From Lacibacter cauensis (GTDB lineage: Bacteria; Bacteroidota; Bacteroidia; Chitinophagales; Chitinophagaceae), in contig NZ_VLLE01000005.1 in assembly GCF_007830055.1 (NCBI RefSeq), positions 310,001 through 374,000 of the forward strand: DNA of 64,000 bases. The letters run 5' to 3'. How positions within the stretch are numbered: position 1 is the first letter of the stretch; every line of letters starts with the position of its first letter. The position numbers were made by a program, and so were the translations under genes. A model generated the notes under the pieces. That model was not told where the DNA came from, ran no database searches, and was given only the letters and a program-made list of their open reading frames with translations. Below, in pieces: positions 34,409 through 42,538 of this stretch.

Positions 34409-35444
34409 CTACATCTTTCCATTGCTGATTTTGTTGCTTGTAGTGGTGCTTATTTGTTCCATTGCATTCGGAGCTGTAAGTATTCTGCCTTCAGAAATGG
34501 CCTCAGCTATTCAGCATTTTTTAAACGGTAAAGGTCCGCAGGGAATTTATGAATCGGTATTTCTGCAATTGCGTTTGCCACGTGTGTTACTCTGTGCTAT
34601 TACCGGTGCGGTGCTTGCTGTGAGTGGTGTACTCATGCAGGGTTTGTTTCGCAATCCAATTGTAGAACCGGGGCTCGTTGGCACAAGTGCAGGTGCTGCC
34701 TTTGGGGCTTCGCTTGTTTTTGTGTTAGGAGTAAATATGAGTCCTGCAATAAAAGCAATGACCGGACCTTTGCTTGTTCCCTTGTTTGCTTTTGCCGGCG
34801 CATTACTTGCTACATGGATTGTGTATGCACTTTCAAAACATACAAAACATGTATCGATTGTTTCGTTGTTGCTGGTTGGTATTGCCGTTAATGCGATTGG
34901 ATTAAGCGGTACCGGTTTCATGAGTTACATCGCAAGAGATCCACAGGCGAGAAGTATTACCTTCTGGAACCTGGGAACATTTTCCGGTGCATCGTGGTTG
35001 CAGGTAGTGATTGTTGCAACAGTTGCAGCCATCATCTTTTTTATTGCCTTGCGTTACACCAAAGAGTTGAACGCTTTATTGCTTGGTGAAGAGGAGGCGG
35101 GGTATCTTGGTGTGGATGCAGATAAATTAAAACGCAGGATCATGTTGCTCAATACAGCAATGGTGGCTGTTGTTACTGCTTTTGTTGGTGTCATCAGTTT
35201 TATGGGTTTGATCGTTCCGCACATACTTCGTTTACTCATTGGCAGCGATAACAAAAAACTCTTGCCTGCATCGATGTTGCTGGGTGCCGCATTGCTTTGT
35301 TTGGCCGATGTGCTTGCAAGATTATTATTGGCACCTGCGGAAATACCAATCGGCATTATTACATCGTTTGTTGGTGCGCCGGTATTTATTTTATTGCTGA
35401 AGAAGTTTAACCTGTTGCAACAAAAAGGAGGTGGCGATGCTTAA
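34392..35444 (+). CDS. hmuU: FecCD-family ABC permease, heme type (HmuU-like)
   Basis: The 350-residue inner membrane protein has about ten membrane helices. FecCD signatures are clear: LRLPRVLLCAITGAVLAVSGVLMQGLFRNPIVEPGLVGTSAG at about 57-98, a central block, and the coupling region GVISFMGLIVPHILRLLIG. It forms the homodimeric channel through which heme (or a related ligand) passes. It overlaps hmuT at its 5' end and the ATPase gene at its 3' end, so translation of all three is coupled. Confidence 0.88.
   Translation: MFKQNNYIFPLLILLLVVVLICSIAFGAVSILPSEMASAIQHFLNGKGPQGIYESVFLQLRLPRVLLCAITGAVLAVSGVLMQGLFRNPIVEPGLVGTSAGAAFGASLVFVLGVNMSPAIKAMTGPLLVPLFAFAGALLATWIVYALSKHTKHVSIVSLLLVGIAVNAIGLSGTGFMSYIARDPQARSITFWNLGTFSGASWLQVVIVATVAAIIFFIALRYTKELNALLLGEEEAGYLGVDADKLKRRIMLLNTAMVAVVTAFVGVISFMGLIVPHILRLLIGSDNKKLLPASMLLGAALLCLADVLARLLLAPAEIPIGIITSFVGAPVFILLLKKFNLLQQKGGGDA
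35425..35433 (+). promoter_or_regulatory. Strong Shine-Dalgarno sequence for hmuV
   Basis: AAGGAGGTG within AAAAAGGAGGTGGCG precedes the ATG by a short spacer. Such a complete anti-SD match is unusual in Bacteroidota, which mostly start translation without it. Here it also encodes part of the KGGG end of the permease. Confidence 0.6.
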
Positions 35445-36216
35445 GTTGGAACAGATCAGTTACGCAATTGGCAATAAACAAATACTGCACAGCATCAGTG
35501 CTGTACTACAACCCGGAGAAGTAACGATGATACTTGGCCCGAATGGTTCCGGTAAGTCGAGTTTGCTGCGCATCTTCAGTGGAGCAGTTGATAATTACAC
35601 AGGTGAAGTATGGTATGACGAACGTAACCTGCGTGCAATTAAAAAGCTGCAGCTCGCACATATCAGGGCTGTCATGACTCAGCAACCGGAATTAAGTTTT
35701 CCATTGCCTGTTGAAGAAGTGGTGATGATGGGACGCTATCCGCATTTTGAATTCAATCCATCTGTACATGATCATCAGTTGTGCGAAGCTGCAATGGAAA
35801 GGCTGAAGCTGAATGATTTTCGCAAGCGGAATTATTTAACGTTGAGTGGAGGCGAAAGACAACGTGTACAATTTGCACGTGTGCTGGCGCAATTAGGAGA
35901 AGAATCGAAAGAAGGAAATCGTTTTCTTTTTCTTGATGAACCTCTTAATAATTTGGATATCCGTTACCAGCATGCGTTTTTAAAAGAAGCTGCAGCATTT
36001 GCTGCGCAACCGGCAACAGTGGTGGCGGTTATGCACGATCTTAATCTTGCTTTGCAATATGCAGATCGCTTATTGTTCCTGAAAGAAGGGGAGTTGGTAG
36101 CGTATGGTAAACCGGAAGAGATTGTAACGGAAGAATTGGTACAGGAAGTGTTTGCCGTGCAAAGTCACATTCTGCAAAACCCGTTGAATGGGAAACCGAT
36201 GGTGGTTTACAAGTAA
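35437..36216 (+). CDS. hmuV: Heme-type ABC transporter ATP-binding protein (HmuV-like)
   Basis: The ATG at 35437 is chosen over a GTG at 35431 because a strong Shine-Dalgarno run AAGGAGGTG sits just before it, inside the permease coding region. The 259-residue ATPase has Walker A GPNGSGKS (34-41), a Q-loop near VMTQQPELSF, signature LSGGERQRVQFARVLAQL, Walker B FLFLDEPLNNLD and H-loop VAVMHDLN. It powers HmuU. Eight bases of overlap with the permease gene fit translational coupling. Confidence 0.88.
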   Translation: MLKLEQISYAIGNKQILHSISAVLQPGEVTMILGPNGSGKSSLLRIFSGAVDNYTGEVWYDERNLRAIKKLQLAHIRAVMTQQPELSFPLPVEEVVMMGRYPHFEFNPSVHDHQLCEAAMERLKLNDFRKRNYLTLSGGERQRVQFARVLAQLGEESKEGNRFLFLDEPLNNLDIRYQHAFLKEAAAFAAQPATVVAVMHDLNLALQYADRLLFLKEGELVAYGKPEEIVTEELVQEVFAVQSHILQNPLNGKPMVVYK

Positions 36217-36231
36217 TTGCCTGACGCATTT

Positions 36232-36288
36232 GTCTGACGGTTTATGTAATTGAATTTTACTTCCGTCAGACGATGGCGTCAGACGGAA
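36232..36288. repeat. CCGTCAGACGG-type palindromic repeat after hmuV
   Basis: GTCTGACGG (36232-36240) is the inverse of CCGTCAGAC (36263-36271), and another CGTCAGACGG lies at 36277-36286; the block 36261-36288 is itself flanked by TTCCGTC and GACGGAA. It occupies the gap between the convergent hmuV and ctlX genes and overlaps the last ctlX codon by an A or two at most, so it could act as a shared terminator. A copy lies in the pxpBC linker. Confidence 0.7.
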
Positions 36289-36289
36289 A

Positions 36290-37201
36290 TTATTTCAGCG
36301 GCAGAAATACTTCTGCCATCATACAGCGTGCACTGCCGCCGCCATTTGTTTCAATGGTTGTAAGATCGGCGTGGATGATGGGGTTATAACTTTCCAGTTG
36401 TTTTATTTGCTCCGGCGTTAAAGCTTGATAAGCCTGGCTGCTCATAACCAAATAACGTTGCCCGTTTTTGTTTTGTACCTGCAACATGTTGCCTGCAAAA
36501 CGATTCATCTGGCTGTACGAAATTTCAATGATTTGTTTGCCGCTGTTGAGAATGGTATTGGTTACATGTTTTCTTTCTGCCGCATCACGAATACTGTCTA
36601 AACAGATCACCACATAGTTATCTGCCACACACATCATGACATTGGTGTGATAAATTTCGCCACCCTTTTCGTCTACACTATAAAAACTGCAGGGCGTATA
36701 ATGCATCATCCGGCACCAGTCTTCAAATACTGTTTCATCGGTGCGTGGTGAAAGACAGGCGTAAGCGATTTTGTTTTCCCTGTCGAGGACCATACTTCCC
36801 GTACCTTCTAAAAAATGATCTTCGTTTTCGCTGTCGGTAAAATCAATTGTATTCTTCACAGCAAATTTTGCTGCAACGGCATCCAGTACATGTTGCTTGC
36901 GTTCTGCTCTTCTGTTTACAGCATACATGGGGTAGAGGACAAGGCTGCCATCTGCATGAAAGCTGATCCAGTTGTTGGGGAAAATGCTGTCGGGGGTGTG
37001 TGGTTCAGGTGTATCCTGTACCACCGTTACATCAATGCCGGCTGCAGATAATTTTTGCACAAAGCCATCAAACTCAGCTTCGGCTTTTTGCTGCGCATTT
37101 TCATTGCTGCCTTGTTGCTGGAATGCATTGTTGACTGCTGTTTCTGCATTAAAATCAAATGCAACGGGTTTGATCATTAATATGTGTGCTGTTGTTTGCA
37201 T
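36290..37201 (-). CDS. ctlX: CtlX-like citrulline/guanidino-group hydrolase (pentein fold)
   Basis: The 303-residue protein belongs to the amidinotransferase/deiminase superfamily. Visible sites are DSIFPNNWISFH (substrate Asn/Asp region), EGTGSMVLD (acidic residue), the catalytic histidine in IYHTNVMMCVADNY and the nucleophilic cysteine near the C-terminus in NGGGSARCMMAEVFLP. This pattern is that of CtlX, described as a citrulline-utilization hydrolase making ornithine, ammonia and CO2. The neighbouring gene encodes an arginine deiminase-like enzyme, so the pair could turn arginine into ornithine in two steps (inference). Cytoplasmic. Confidence 0.87.
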   Translation of the reverse strand: MQTTAHILMIKPVAFDFNAETAVNNAFQQQGSNENAQQKAEAEFDGFVQKLSAAGIDVTVVQDTPEPHTPDSIFPNNWISFHADGSLVLYPMYAVNRRAERKQHVLDAVAAKFAVKNTIDFTDSENEDHFLEGTGSMVLDRENKIAYACLSPRTDETVFEDWCRMMHYTPCSFYSVDEKGGEIYHTNVMMCVADNYVVICLDSIRDAAERKHVTNTILNSGKQIIEISYSQMNRFAGNMLQVQNKNGQRYLVMSSQAYQALTPEQIKQLESYNPIIHADLTTIETNGGGSARCMMAEVFLPLK

Positions 37202-37244
37202 GTTTTAGTTCATTGTTAATCGTTCATGTTGAATACAGTTACGG

Positions 37245-37307
37245 GTTATGGGTTAAAAGTTGAAAGTGGCATGTTGCACTCGTAACTCATAACCTTTAAC
37301 TCATAAC
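37245..37307. repeat. Imperfect inverted repeat between the two guanidino-enzyme genes
   Basis: GTTATGGGTTAAAAGTT (37245-37261) pairs with AACCTTTAACTCATAAC (37291-37307) with two mismatches. The right arm overlaps the stop codon of the arginine deiminase-like gene. Read on the minus strand it lies between that gene and ctlX and may trim or attenuate the transcript. Confidence 0.55.
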
Positions 37308-38815
37308 TTGTCTCTTAATAGAGGCATACTCATACAATGGCTGCCGCCTCTTGCTCTCGACAGTTCGGCGCTGGGTAGTAAGATCAACGTGTTTTCAACT
37401 GTTTCCGGATCAACACCATTTTCAAACTGTTCAAAGGCTTCTGTTGTAGTGAGTACATTGAAACCTGCTTCTTTAAACGCAGCAGCAGTTTTATCATTGC
37501 GGTCGTAACCGATCACCACACCTTCTTTCAACGCAACAACATTGCAACTGTCGGTCCATTGTTCACGCTCATCGTGTGGAAATACATTGTTACCGCTATA
37601 AATAATTTTTACATCAGATGCTGCTACGCCAAAATCTTCAATACTAATTTGTCTCAATAGAGATTCAATACCGGTTACACGTTGCGGCACACTGTAATCT
37701 CTTGTGCGTACATAGGGTTCGTTGGCTGGTTTGCGGAACTGCAGAATTTCTACCTGCTCCATTTCCAGTTGTCGTGGATTGTGCGAAAGCTTGTTGACAT
37801 AGCTATGTCTGCTGATGTGTTCTGCTTTTAAAATACGTTCACTGAATCGGCCATACAATACCCACACATTTCTTTTCACTTGTGTAAAGATGGTATCGAT
37901 ATGCATTTGTGCACGGTTCTTCGGAATTTTTACCACCGATATTTTTTCGATACCCAGCTCCGGTTTACTGAAGAGGGTATGCACAATTTCATTCACCGCA
38001 CTGCTGCTGGTACGTATGCTGCAGCCAATTACAAAATGTTTGGGATGAATCATCATTACATCACCACCTTCAATAGTAATGATGCGGTGTTTACGTTCTT
38101 CTTCTTCGTACAAAAAGAAATCGCTTTCTTCAATAATCTCCATTACTTTTTGCGGTTCCTCTTTAAAGAAATAATAGAGCGATAAAAATTTGGTGAGCAG
38201 TGATTCCCTTCTTCTTGCAACAGTGGCCATACGGCTTAAAAGAATATGGTCTTTTACCATAATGCCAATGTCTCGTGTAAAAATAAAGTTGGGAATGGGG
38301 GGGAAGATGTACTGATCTTCCTGTGTACCCATCGCTTCTGCAGGCAAAATACCGGTAATGAAAATTTTTGCAAGCAAAGCAGGGTCTTGAATATTTTCCA
38401 ATACCTGCTGAATGGCAAAACTCGATTCTTCGTACGAACAGATAGCTGCAATCAACCGCAGTTTCACTTTTTCATCTTTGATGATCTCAGCCAGCAGTTG
38501 TTGCGTATCCAGTACTTTATCGCTGTTGAAATATTCTTCCTTGCCGGGTATATAGCACCACGATCGTTTATCAGCATCTGCCGTTTTTTGATAACTGTTG
38601 ATGTAGTTGACTTTTTCCCGGTCGAGGAAATACAGCAGCAGTTTTACATAGTGGTTGTATTCCTTCTGCATGCTGTTGAGGTGTACAATGTCGTCGTACA
38701 GGTTATCGGCAAAAGTGCCGGGAATGATCTTGCCGATGCCGCCATCGGGACTGTGAATGATCAATTTTCGTAAACGTCCTAATTCGTTTTCAACGTAGTA
38801 ATTATGTTGAGCCAT
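37301..38815 (-). CDS. Arginine deiminase-like enzyme
   Basis: The 504-residue cytoplasmic protein is about 90 residues longer than classical ArcA, mainly through a helical insertion near residues 40-165. Pentein sites are complete: PNFIFTRDIG, EGGDVMMIHP, the histidine block RAQMHIDTIFTQV, SGNNVFPHDEREQWTDSCNVV and the catalytic cysteine in RGGSHCMSMPL at the end. Reaction expected: arginine to citrulline plus ammonia. It is upstream of ctlX on the same strand with a 99-base gap. No carbamate kinase or ornithine carbamoyltransferase gene is nearby. Confidence 0.86.
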   Translation of the reverse strand: MAQHNYYVENELGRLRKLIIHSPDGGIGKIIPGTFADNLYDDIVHLNSMQKEYNHYVKLLLYFLDREKVNYINSYQKTADADKRSWCYIPGKEEYFNSDKVLDTQQLLAEIIKDEKVKLRLIAAICSYEESSFAIQQVLENIQDPALLAKIFITGILPAEAMGTQEDQYIFPPIPNFIFTRDIGIMVKDHILLSRMATVARRRESLLTKFLSLYYFFKEEPQKVMEIIEESDFFLYEEEERKHRIITIEGGDVMMIHPKHFVIGCSIRTSSSAVNEIVHTLFSKPELGIEKISVVKIPKNRAQMHIDTIFTQVKRNVWVLYGRFSERILKAEHISRHSYVNKLSHNPRQLEMEQVEILQFRKPANEPYVRTRDYSVPQRVTGIESLLRQISIEDFGVAASDVKIIYSGNNVFPHDEREQWTDSCNVVALKEGVVIGYDRNDKTAAAFKEAGFNVLTTTEAFEQFENGVDPETVENTLILLPSAELSRARGGSHCMSMPLLRDKL

Positions 38816-39256
38816 AAACTGTTTTTTGTATGAAAAAATGATGATAAGCGAACTTGCTGTTGCAGGTAAACGTGTTTTGCTGCAATGGTTAACAGCTTAA
38901 GCAACGTTTCATTTTTAATGCAACAGGGAAACGGAGGTTTTCAGAAAAAAATCAGTAGTCGGGCAGGCTGCCTTCACCTGCAGCGATCAGGTTGAGGAAG
39001 TATGGCAGCAAATTGTTTGTAGTGATATGTTTCTGGTAAAACATACTGCAAGATAAGGAAAAGAGTGGTGAATAGTGAGTAGTGAGTGGTGAGTGGTGAG
39101 TGCCGGGCTGCAAAATGCTCATCGTCCGCTGTATGTGGTTCATCGGCTGTGAATATCATGGAGCAGAGAAATTGTTTATCCCCTCTTGGGAGGGGAGAGC
39201 AGCACGTTACACAGAAACCTGTTAAAAGGGGTGGGTGCTGAAAGAGGTAATACTTT
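38816..39256. other. Intergenic region with heptamer repeats
   Basis: This 441-base gap contains five consecutive seven-base units of the form GTGAGTG (39068-39102), ending in CCGGGC. The same head (GTGAGTGCCGGGC) occurs before the repeat near 56440. No gene, tRNA or promoter of good quality was seen; open frames here only mirror the repeat. Confidence 0.6.
39068..39102. repeat. GTGAGTG heptamer tandem repeat
   Basis: Units are GTGAATA, GTGAGTA, GTGAGTG, GTGAGTG, GTGAGTG. The units are too short and have no spacers, so it is not a CRISPR. Confidence 0.85.
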
Positions 39257-39865
39257 TTACGCTTTATACTCAATCCCGATCAACTCAAAAAACTCCTTCT
39301 CCTGCATTTCTTTTACTGCACCGGGTTTAAGATCGCCGAGTTTTAAATTACCGATGGATACACGCACCAGTCGTTGGCAACGACGGTTAATGGCCTGTAC
39401 CATTTTACGTACCTGGTGAAATTTCCCTTCTGTTAATGTCATCAGTAACCAACTGTGTTCGTATTGCTGCCGTACATCGTCCATGTGTTTATATACGGTT
39501 GTAACATCTTCCACCATTTCAATCGAGGTTGGTACAGCAGTATATTCTTCTCCTTCTTTTATTTTTATCGAAACACCTGTTTTCAACTGATGCAGTAATT
39601 CGGGAGTTACTGTTCTGTTAACCATAACGAGGTAACTGCGTTCGTGATTTTTCTTTGGATCAAATAACAACCTTGTTACTTTTTTATTGGTGGTGAGCAG
39701 TAGTAAACCTTCGGAGTGATTATCCAAACGTCCGATGGCATGTGTTCCCTCCGGAAAATCAAAATCAAGATCGCCCAGTAACCGCACATCATGCGAACTG
39801 ATAAACTGCGAAACCATATTGTATGGTTTGTTGATGATGAAATAACGATGGGGTGAAGTAGACAT
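39257..39865 (-). CDS. RluE/RsuA-family pseudouridine synthase
   Basis: The 202-residue protein has the family start YFIINKPYNMVSQF, the catalytic aspartate D48 in HAIGRLDNHSEGLLLLT, the ERSYLVMVNR strand and the TLTEGKFHQVRKM segment. It lacks the N-terminal S4 domain of RsuA and fits the shorter RluE group, which modifies U2457 in 23S rRNA. Target here is inferred. It starts with ATG at 39865 and is monocistronic. Confidence 0.92.
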   Translation of the reverse strand: MSTSPHRYFIINKPYNMVSQFISSHDVRLLGDLDFDFPEGTHAIGRLDNHSEGLLLLTTNKKVTRLLFDPKKNHERSYLVMVNRTVTPELLHQLKTGVSIKIKEGEEYTAVPTSIEMVEDVTTVYKHMDDVRQQYEHSWLLMTLTEGKFHQVRKMVQAINRRCQRLVRVSIGNLKLGDLKPGAVKEMQEKEFFELIGIEYKA

Positions 39866-39941
39866 GTAATTGGCTGCAAGATTACGGCTTTTGTAGCAAT
39901 GCCGGATTGATATAAATTTGAAATAACTTATAGTAATAACT

Positions 39942-40247
39942 ATGTTTTCAGATGTAGATTTTTTAGAAAGATTGGAAATACTTTTAGATCAACCTGGGAT
40001 GTTCAATATTCAGCGGGTTGAAGATATTCAAATGATTTTTACTGCTGAAATTCATATTAATCGGAACGAGTCTGTTGGTGATTGGAGTCTTCGATTTAGT
40101 CGTTTCGTAATTGAAGACTGTAATACTGACTTGCAGAACTTCGATTGGTCGAGAATTATTCGTTTATATTCCGGCAGCGATGCACATTCAATTGATTTGT
40201 TTAAAACTTTGGTCAAAAGATTTAGTGAATCACAGGTCAAAAGATAG
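39942..40247 (+). CDS. Hypothetical 101-residue protein
   Basis: No family is recognised. The protein is acidic at the start, with no signal peptide, alternating helical and strand segments (LERLEILLDQPGMF, MIFTAEIHINRNES, SLRFSRFVIEDCN), and ends SESQVKR. Base composition is lower in GC than the flanking pseudouridine synthase. It opens the accessory island, where each small gene is followed by structured non-coding DNA. It may be an orphan immunity-type protein, but there is no direct proof. Confidence 0.6.
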   Translation: MFSDVDFLERLEILLDQPGMFNIQRVEDIQMIFTAEIHINRNESVGDWSLRFSRFVIEDCNTDLQNFDWSRIIRLYSGSDAHSIDLFKTLVKRFSESQVKR

Positions 40248-40689
40248 ATGTGAAATATCTAAGTCGGAGAGTTTCCATCTTCTGCTGATGTTAGTATTAC
40301 TATTGAATAAATGCACTACAGCCGTTGTTGCGTGTTTTTCACCAACAACGGAATTTGAAAACAAAAAGTTTGTCGGGCATTTGTACATGAGTTGCTGGTC
40401 GTAAGACACAGCAACGGCGGGCAGTAGTGCTAAGTTTGGCATTCTACAACATTTAACTGACGGAACACCAACAAATGCGAAGCCGACTCGCCGTGTTCCG
40501 GAGCGAAATGTATTGAAGAATTTATTTACTCACGGCGAGTGCCACAAGGCCATCACACAATGCTGTCTGACACATCGCCTTTGAAGTGCAGAGACTCGGC
40601 AGCGAATAAAAATCTGAATTTTGTTCCGTCAGCCAGCATAGCAGCAAACCGATTGTTGCATGCAGTTTTTCGTGAAGTTAAAAGAGTGG
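40248..40689. other. Structured intergenic DNA of the accessory island, first spacer
   Basis: Several perfect inverted repeats are nested here: CCGTTGTTG/CAACAACGG (40322-40330, 40343-40351), GTTGCTG/CAGCAAC (40391-40397, 40409-40415), CGGAACAC/GTGTTCCG (40461-40468, 40493-40500) and ACTCGCCGTG/CACGGCGAGT (40486-40495, 40531-40540). It shares TGTTCCGTCAGCCAG (40622-40636) and GTAGTGCTAAG (40424-40434) with the second spacer at 41172-41354. No open frame of note. Confidence 0.6.
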
Positions 40690-41171
40690 TTACCAAAACT
40701 TCCACCAGGGCTTATTGGTTATCAACTTTGTTGTGTTTTGTGTAAATGGATCGGTCTTACTTTGGAAATAACTTTCATCATAAAACTCTCCATCATCGCC
40801 CTGAACTCTGCCATTGAACTTTTCTGCAATAGTTATCATTTTCCTAATTGTCTCTTCGTCTGGATTTTTTGTACTTATCATTCCGTAACCATAGTCAAAC
40901 CAAGGTTTGTCGTCTGAAACTCTTGTAGAATGCCCTGTCCAATTACAAAAACCTGGCACATTTTGAAAAGAATTCTCAACTCCAGGGATTTTTATTTGAT
41001 AGCCATTCGTAAATTCCAGTTCATTGTCGGACTGTACAAAGGCCAACCATTCTTCGAGCGAAATATTGCTGTCTTCTTCATAGTCGGCCCAATCATTACG
41101 TCTTACAATATGAAAGTCATATCCCATGTCTATCTGAATGTTTTAGGGTGTCAAATAAAATTGCATGCAAC
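40655..41171. repeat. Inverted ten-mers flanking the 145-residue gene
   Basis: GTTGCATGCA (40655-40664) and its reverse complement TGCATGCAAC (41162-41171) lie 25 bases after the stop and 34 bases before the start of the minus-strand gene between them. Confidence 0.6.
40690..41127 (-). CDS. Hypothetical protein, MGYDxHI family
   Basis: The 145-residue protein starts MGYDFHIVRRNDWADYEE and continues ISLEEWLAFVQSDNELEF, a pattern I recall from widespread small uncharacterised bacterial proteins often found alone. It has no signal peptide and ends in the aromatic tail KPWWKFW. The middle contains GFCNWTGHSTRVSDDKPWFDYGYGMISTKNP. Function unknown. It is flanked by an exact inverted ten-mer, and the next gene has its own eleven-mer pair, giving a cassette-like look. 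Confidence 0.7.
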   Translation of the reverse strand: MGYDFHIVRRNDWADYEEDSNISLEEWLAFVQSDNELEFTNGYQIKIPGVENSFQNVPGFCNWTGHSTRVSDDKPWFDYGYGMISTKNPDEETIRKMITIAEKFNGRVQGDDGEFYDESYFQSKTDPFTQNTTKLITNKPWWKFW

Positions 41172-41354
41172 GTTCATAGCTTTGCGTTCGGCAGGGCATT
41201 TGAAAAATGTCCAGTCTGGAACTGCAGCCGATGTAAGATGCAAAAGTTGAAAATATATTCTGTTGCTTATCCGTGTTCGGTCAGCCGGATATGTAGCTGA
41301 TAGTAGCACTAAGGTGAGGATTTATTCGTCGCACCCTGCTGACGCAACACTCAA
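41172..41354. repeat. Second structured spacer of the accessory island
   Basis: TTGCGT-GCAGGG near the left end (about 41182-41195) is an imperfect inverse of CCCTGCTGACGCAA near the right end (about 41334-41347). Inside are TGTTCGGTCAGCCGG (41274-41288) and GTAGCACTAAG (41303-41313), close to blocks in the first spacer. Confidence 0.55.
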
Positions 41355-42378
41355 TGTTAGCGGTAGTTTTTTATTCATACTTTTTTATCTGTTTAAATAG
41401 TTGTTGTTTATAACCGTCAGTAAAACTTAGTCCGCCAAATAGTTTTTTTGTTATCTGTTTTGAGATTATCTTTTGGTCAAACCAATCTAAGAAGAAGTCA
41501 GCATAGCCTCCTGTTGTAATTTCATTGTTACCCATAGCAACCATTGGTGGATATTCCTTTTGAAACTGTTCTCTGTTCTTTATGCTTTTGTTTATACTCA
41601 AAAGGTAAAACTGTATATCATAAGCCAAATGTGAAAGTTCGTCTGCGTGAAGTCCAAAATAGCCCTTACCGGTTGTTAATTCTGTAAATAGATTTCTCAG
41701 GATTCTGTCAAAATTTAGTGAAGTGTCTTTTTTAAAATATTCTTGAAGAATATCCGAAAATTGTCCGGTTTTGAAAGTATCAAGAGTATTTATTAAATCT
41801 TGTTCAGAAGTATCATAAACGTCTGAACTTACAAGTCCACGAATAAAGCTTTCAAAGTCTTTCGCTAAGAATGTTTTTTTGTAGTCCCATTCTTGGTCAA
41901 CATGAACAACTTCGGGTTCTCCGTCTTTTCCACATTTTGAATAGTCCAACATTATCATATCGTGTCCTGCTGATGGGCAGTTACAAATGAATACTCCTGT
42001 GTTTGGGTATCCCCATTCATCAATCATAAATTGGCTTCCTAAACTGCCACATAATGAATAAGTCTTTGTCCTGCCAATTCCCATAATTCCTGTTATCGCA
42101 CAATGGTCTTCTGCCCAAGAAGTTCTTTCAGACGTCGGAAAGCAACAGTTATTAGGTGTCCCGCCATTATGAATTTTCATTAATTCAATGTATGAAGCTG
42201 GAAGTTTGAAACCAAGTTCTTGTTCTATGGAATATATAAGTTCATCTGACGGGCTATCTTCTACATATTCTTTTAATGAATAGTCATTGTCATCCCAAAA
42301 GTCTGAAAGGCCAAAGTCGTGAAATATTTTTTGCTCCATTTTCTTCCGTGAAGTGTCTCGTTAAAATTACCGCTAACA
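41355..42378. repeat. Inverted eleven-mers flanking the SUKH gene
   Basis: TGTTAGCGGTA (41355-41365) and its exact reverse complement TACCGCTAACA (42368-42378) bracket the gene at 41371-42339, 5 bases after its stop and 28 bases before its start. Confidence 0.7.
41371..42339 (-). CDS. SMI1/KNR4 (SUKH) domain protein
   Basis: The 322-residue cytoplasmic protein has a SUKH domain at about residues 32-168: IEQELGFKLPASYIELMKIHNGG is the signature helix and turn, followed by GIMGIG and the W-G-Y strand and then VFICNCPSAGHDMIMLDYS and EPEVVHVDQE. The C-terminal 150 residues are helical and unassigned. SUKH proteins are common immunity factors against polymorphic toxins and also occur as orphans. 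No toxin gene is adjacent. It is AT-rich compared with the core genes and enclosed by an inverted eleven-mer. Confidence 0.85.
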   Translation of the reverse strand: MEQKIFHDFGLSDFWDDNDYSLKEYVEDSPSDELIYSIEQELGFKLPASYIELMKIHNGGTPNNCCFPTSERTSWAEDHCAITGIMGIGRTKTYSLCGSLGSQFMIDEWGYPNTGVFICNCPSAGHDMIMLDYSKCGKDGEPEVVHVDQEWDYKKTFLAKDFESFIRGLVSSDVYDTSEQDLINTLDTFKTGQFSDILQEYFKKDTSLNFDRILRNLFTELTTGKGYFGLHADELSHLAYDIQFYLLSINKSIKNREQFQKEYPPMVAMGNNEITTGGYADFFLDWFDQKIISKQITKKLFGGLSFTDGYKQQLFKQIKKYE

Positions 42379-42538
42379 CGAATATATATGATATAAAATA
42401 TTGTGCATGAGAAAATAGATTGCTTGGAAATCAACATTCTAACGTTCAACTTTTTGTATTGTTGTTAGTACAATCCGATCTGTCAAGCTATTTCTACGGC
42501 ATTAATTAATTCAATAATCTTCTAATAATTCTGCCAAT

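Noticed and set aside
39068-39102. Possible CRISPR array
   Set aside because: Units are seven bases and contiguous, with no spacers and no cas genes.
40248-42378. Classical integron cassettes with attC sites
   Set aside because: No integrase is present, and the repeats do not fit RYYYAAC/GTTRRRY core sites.
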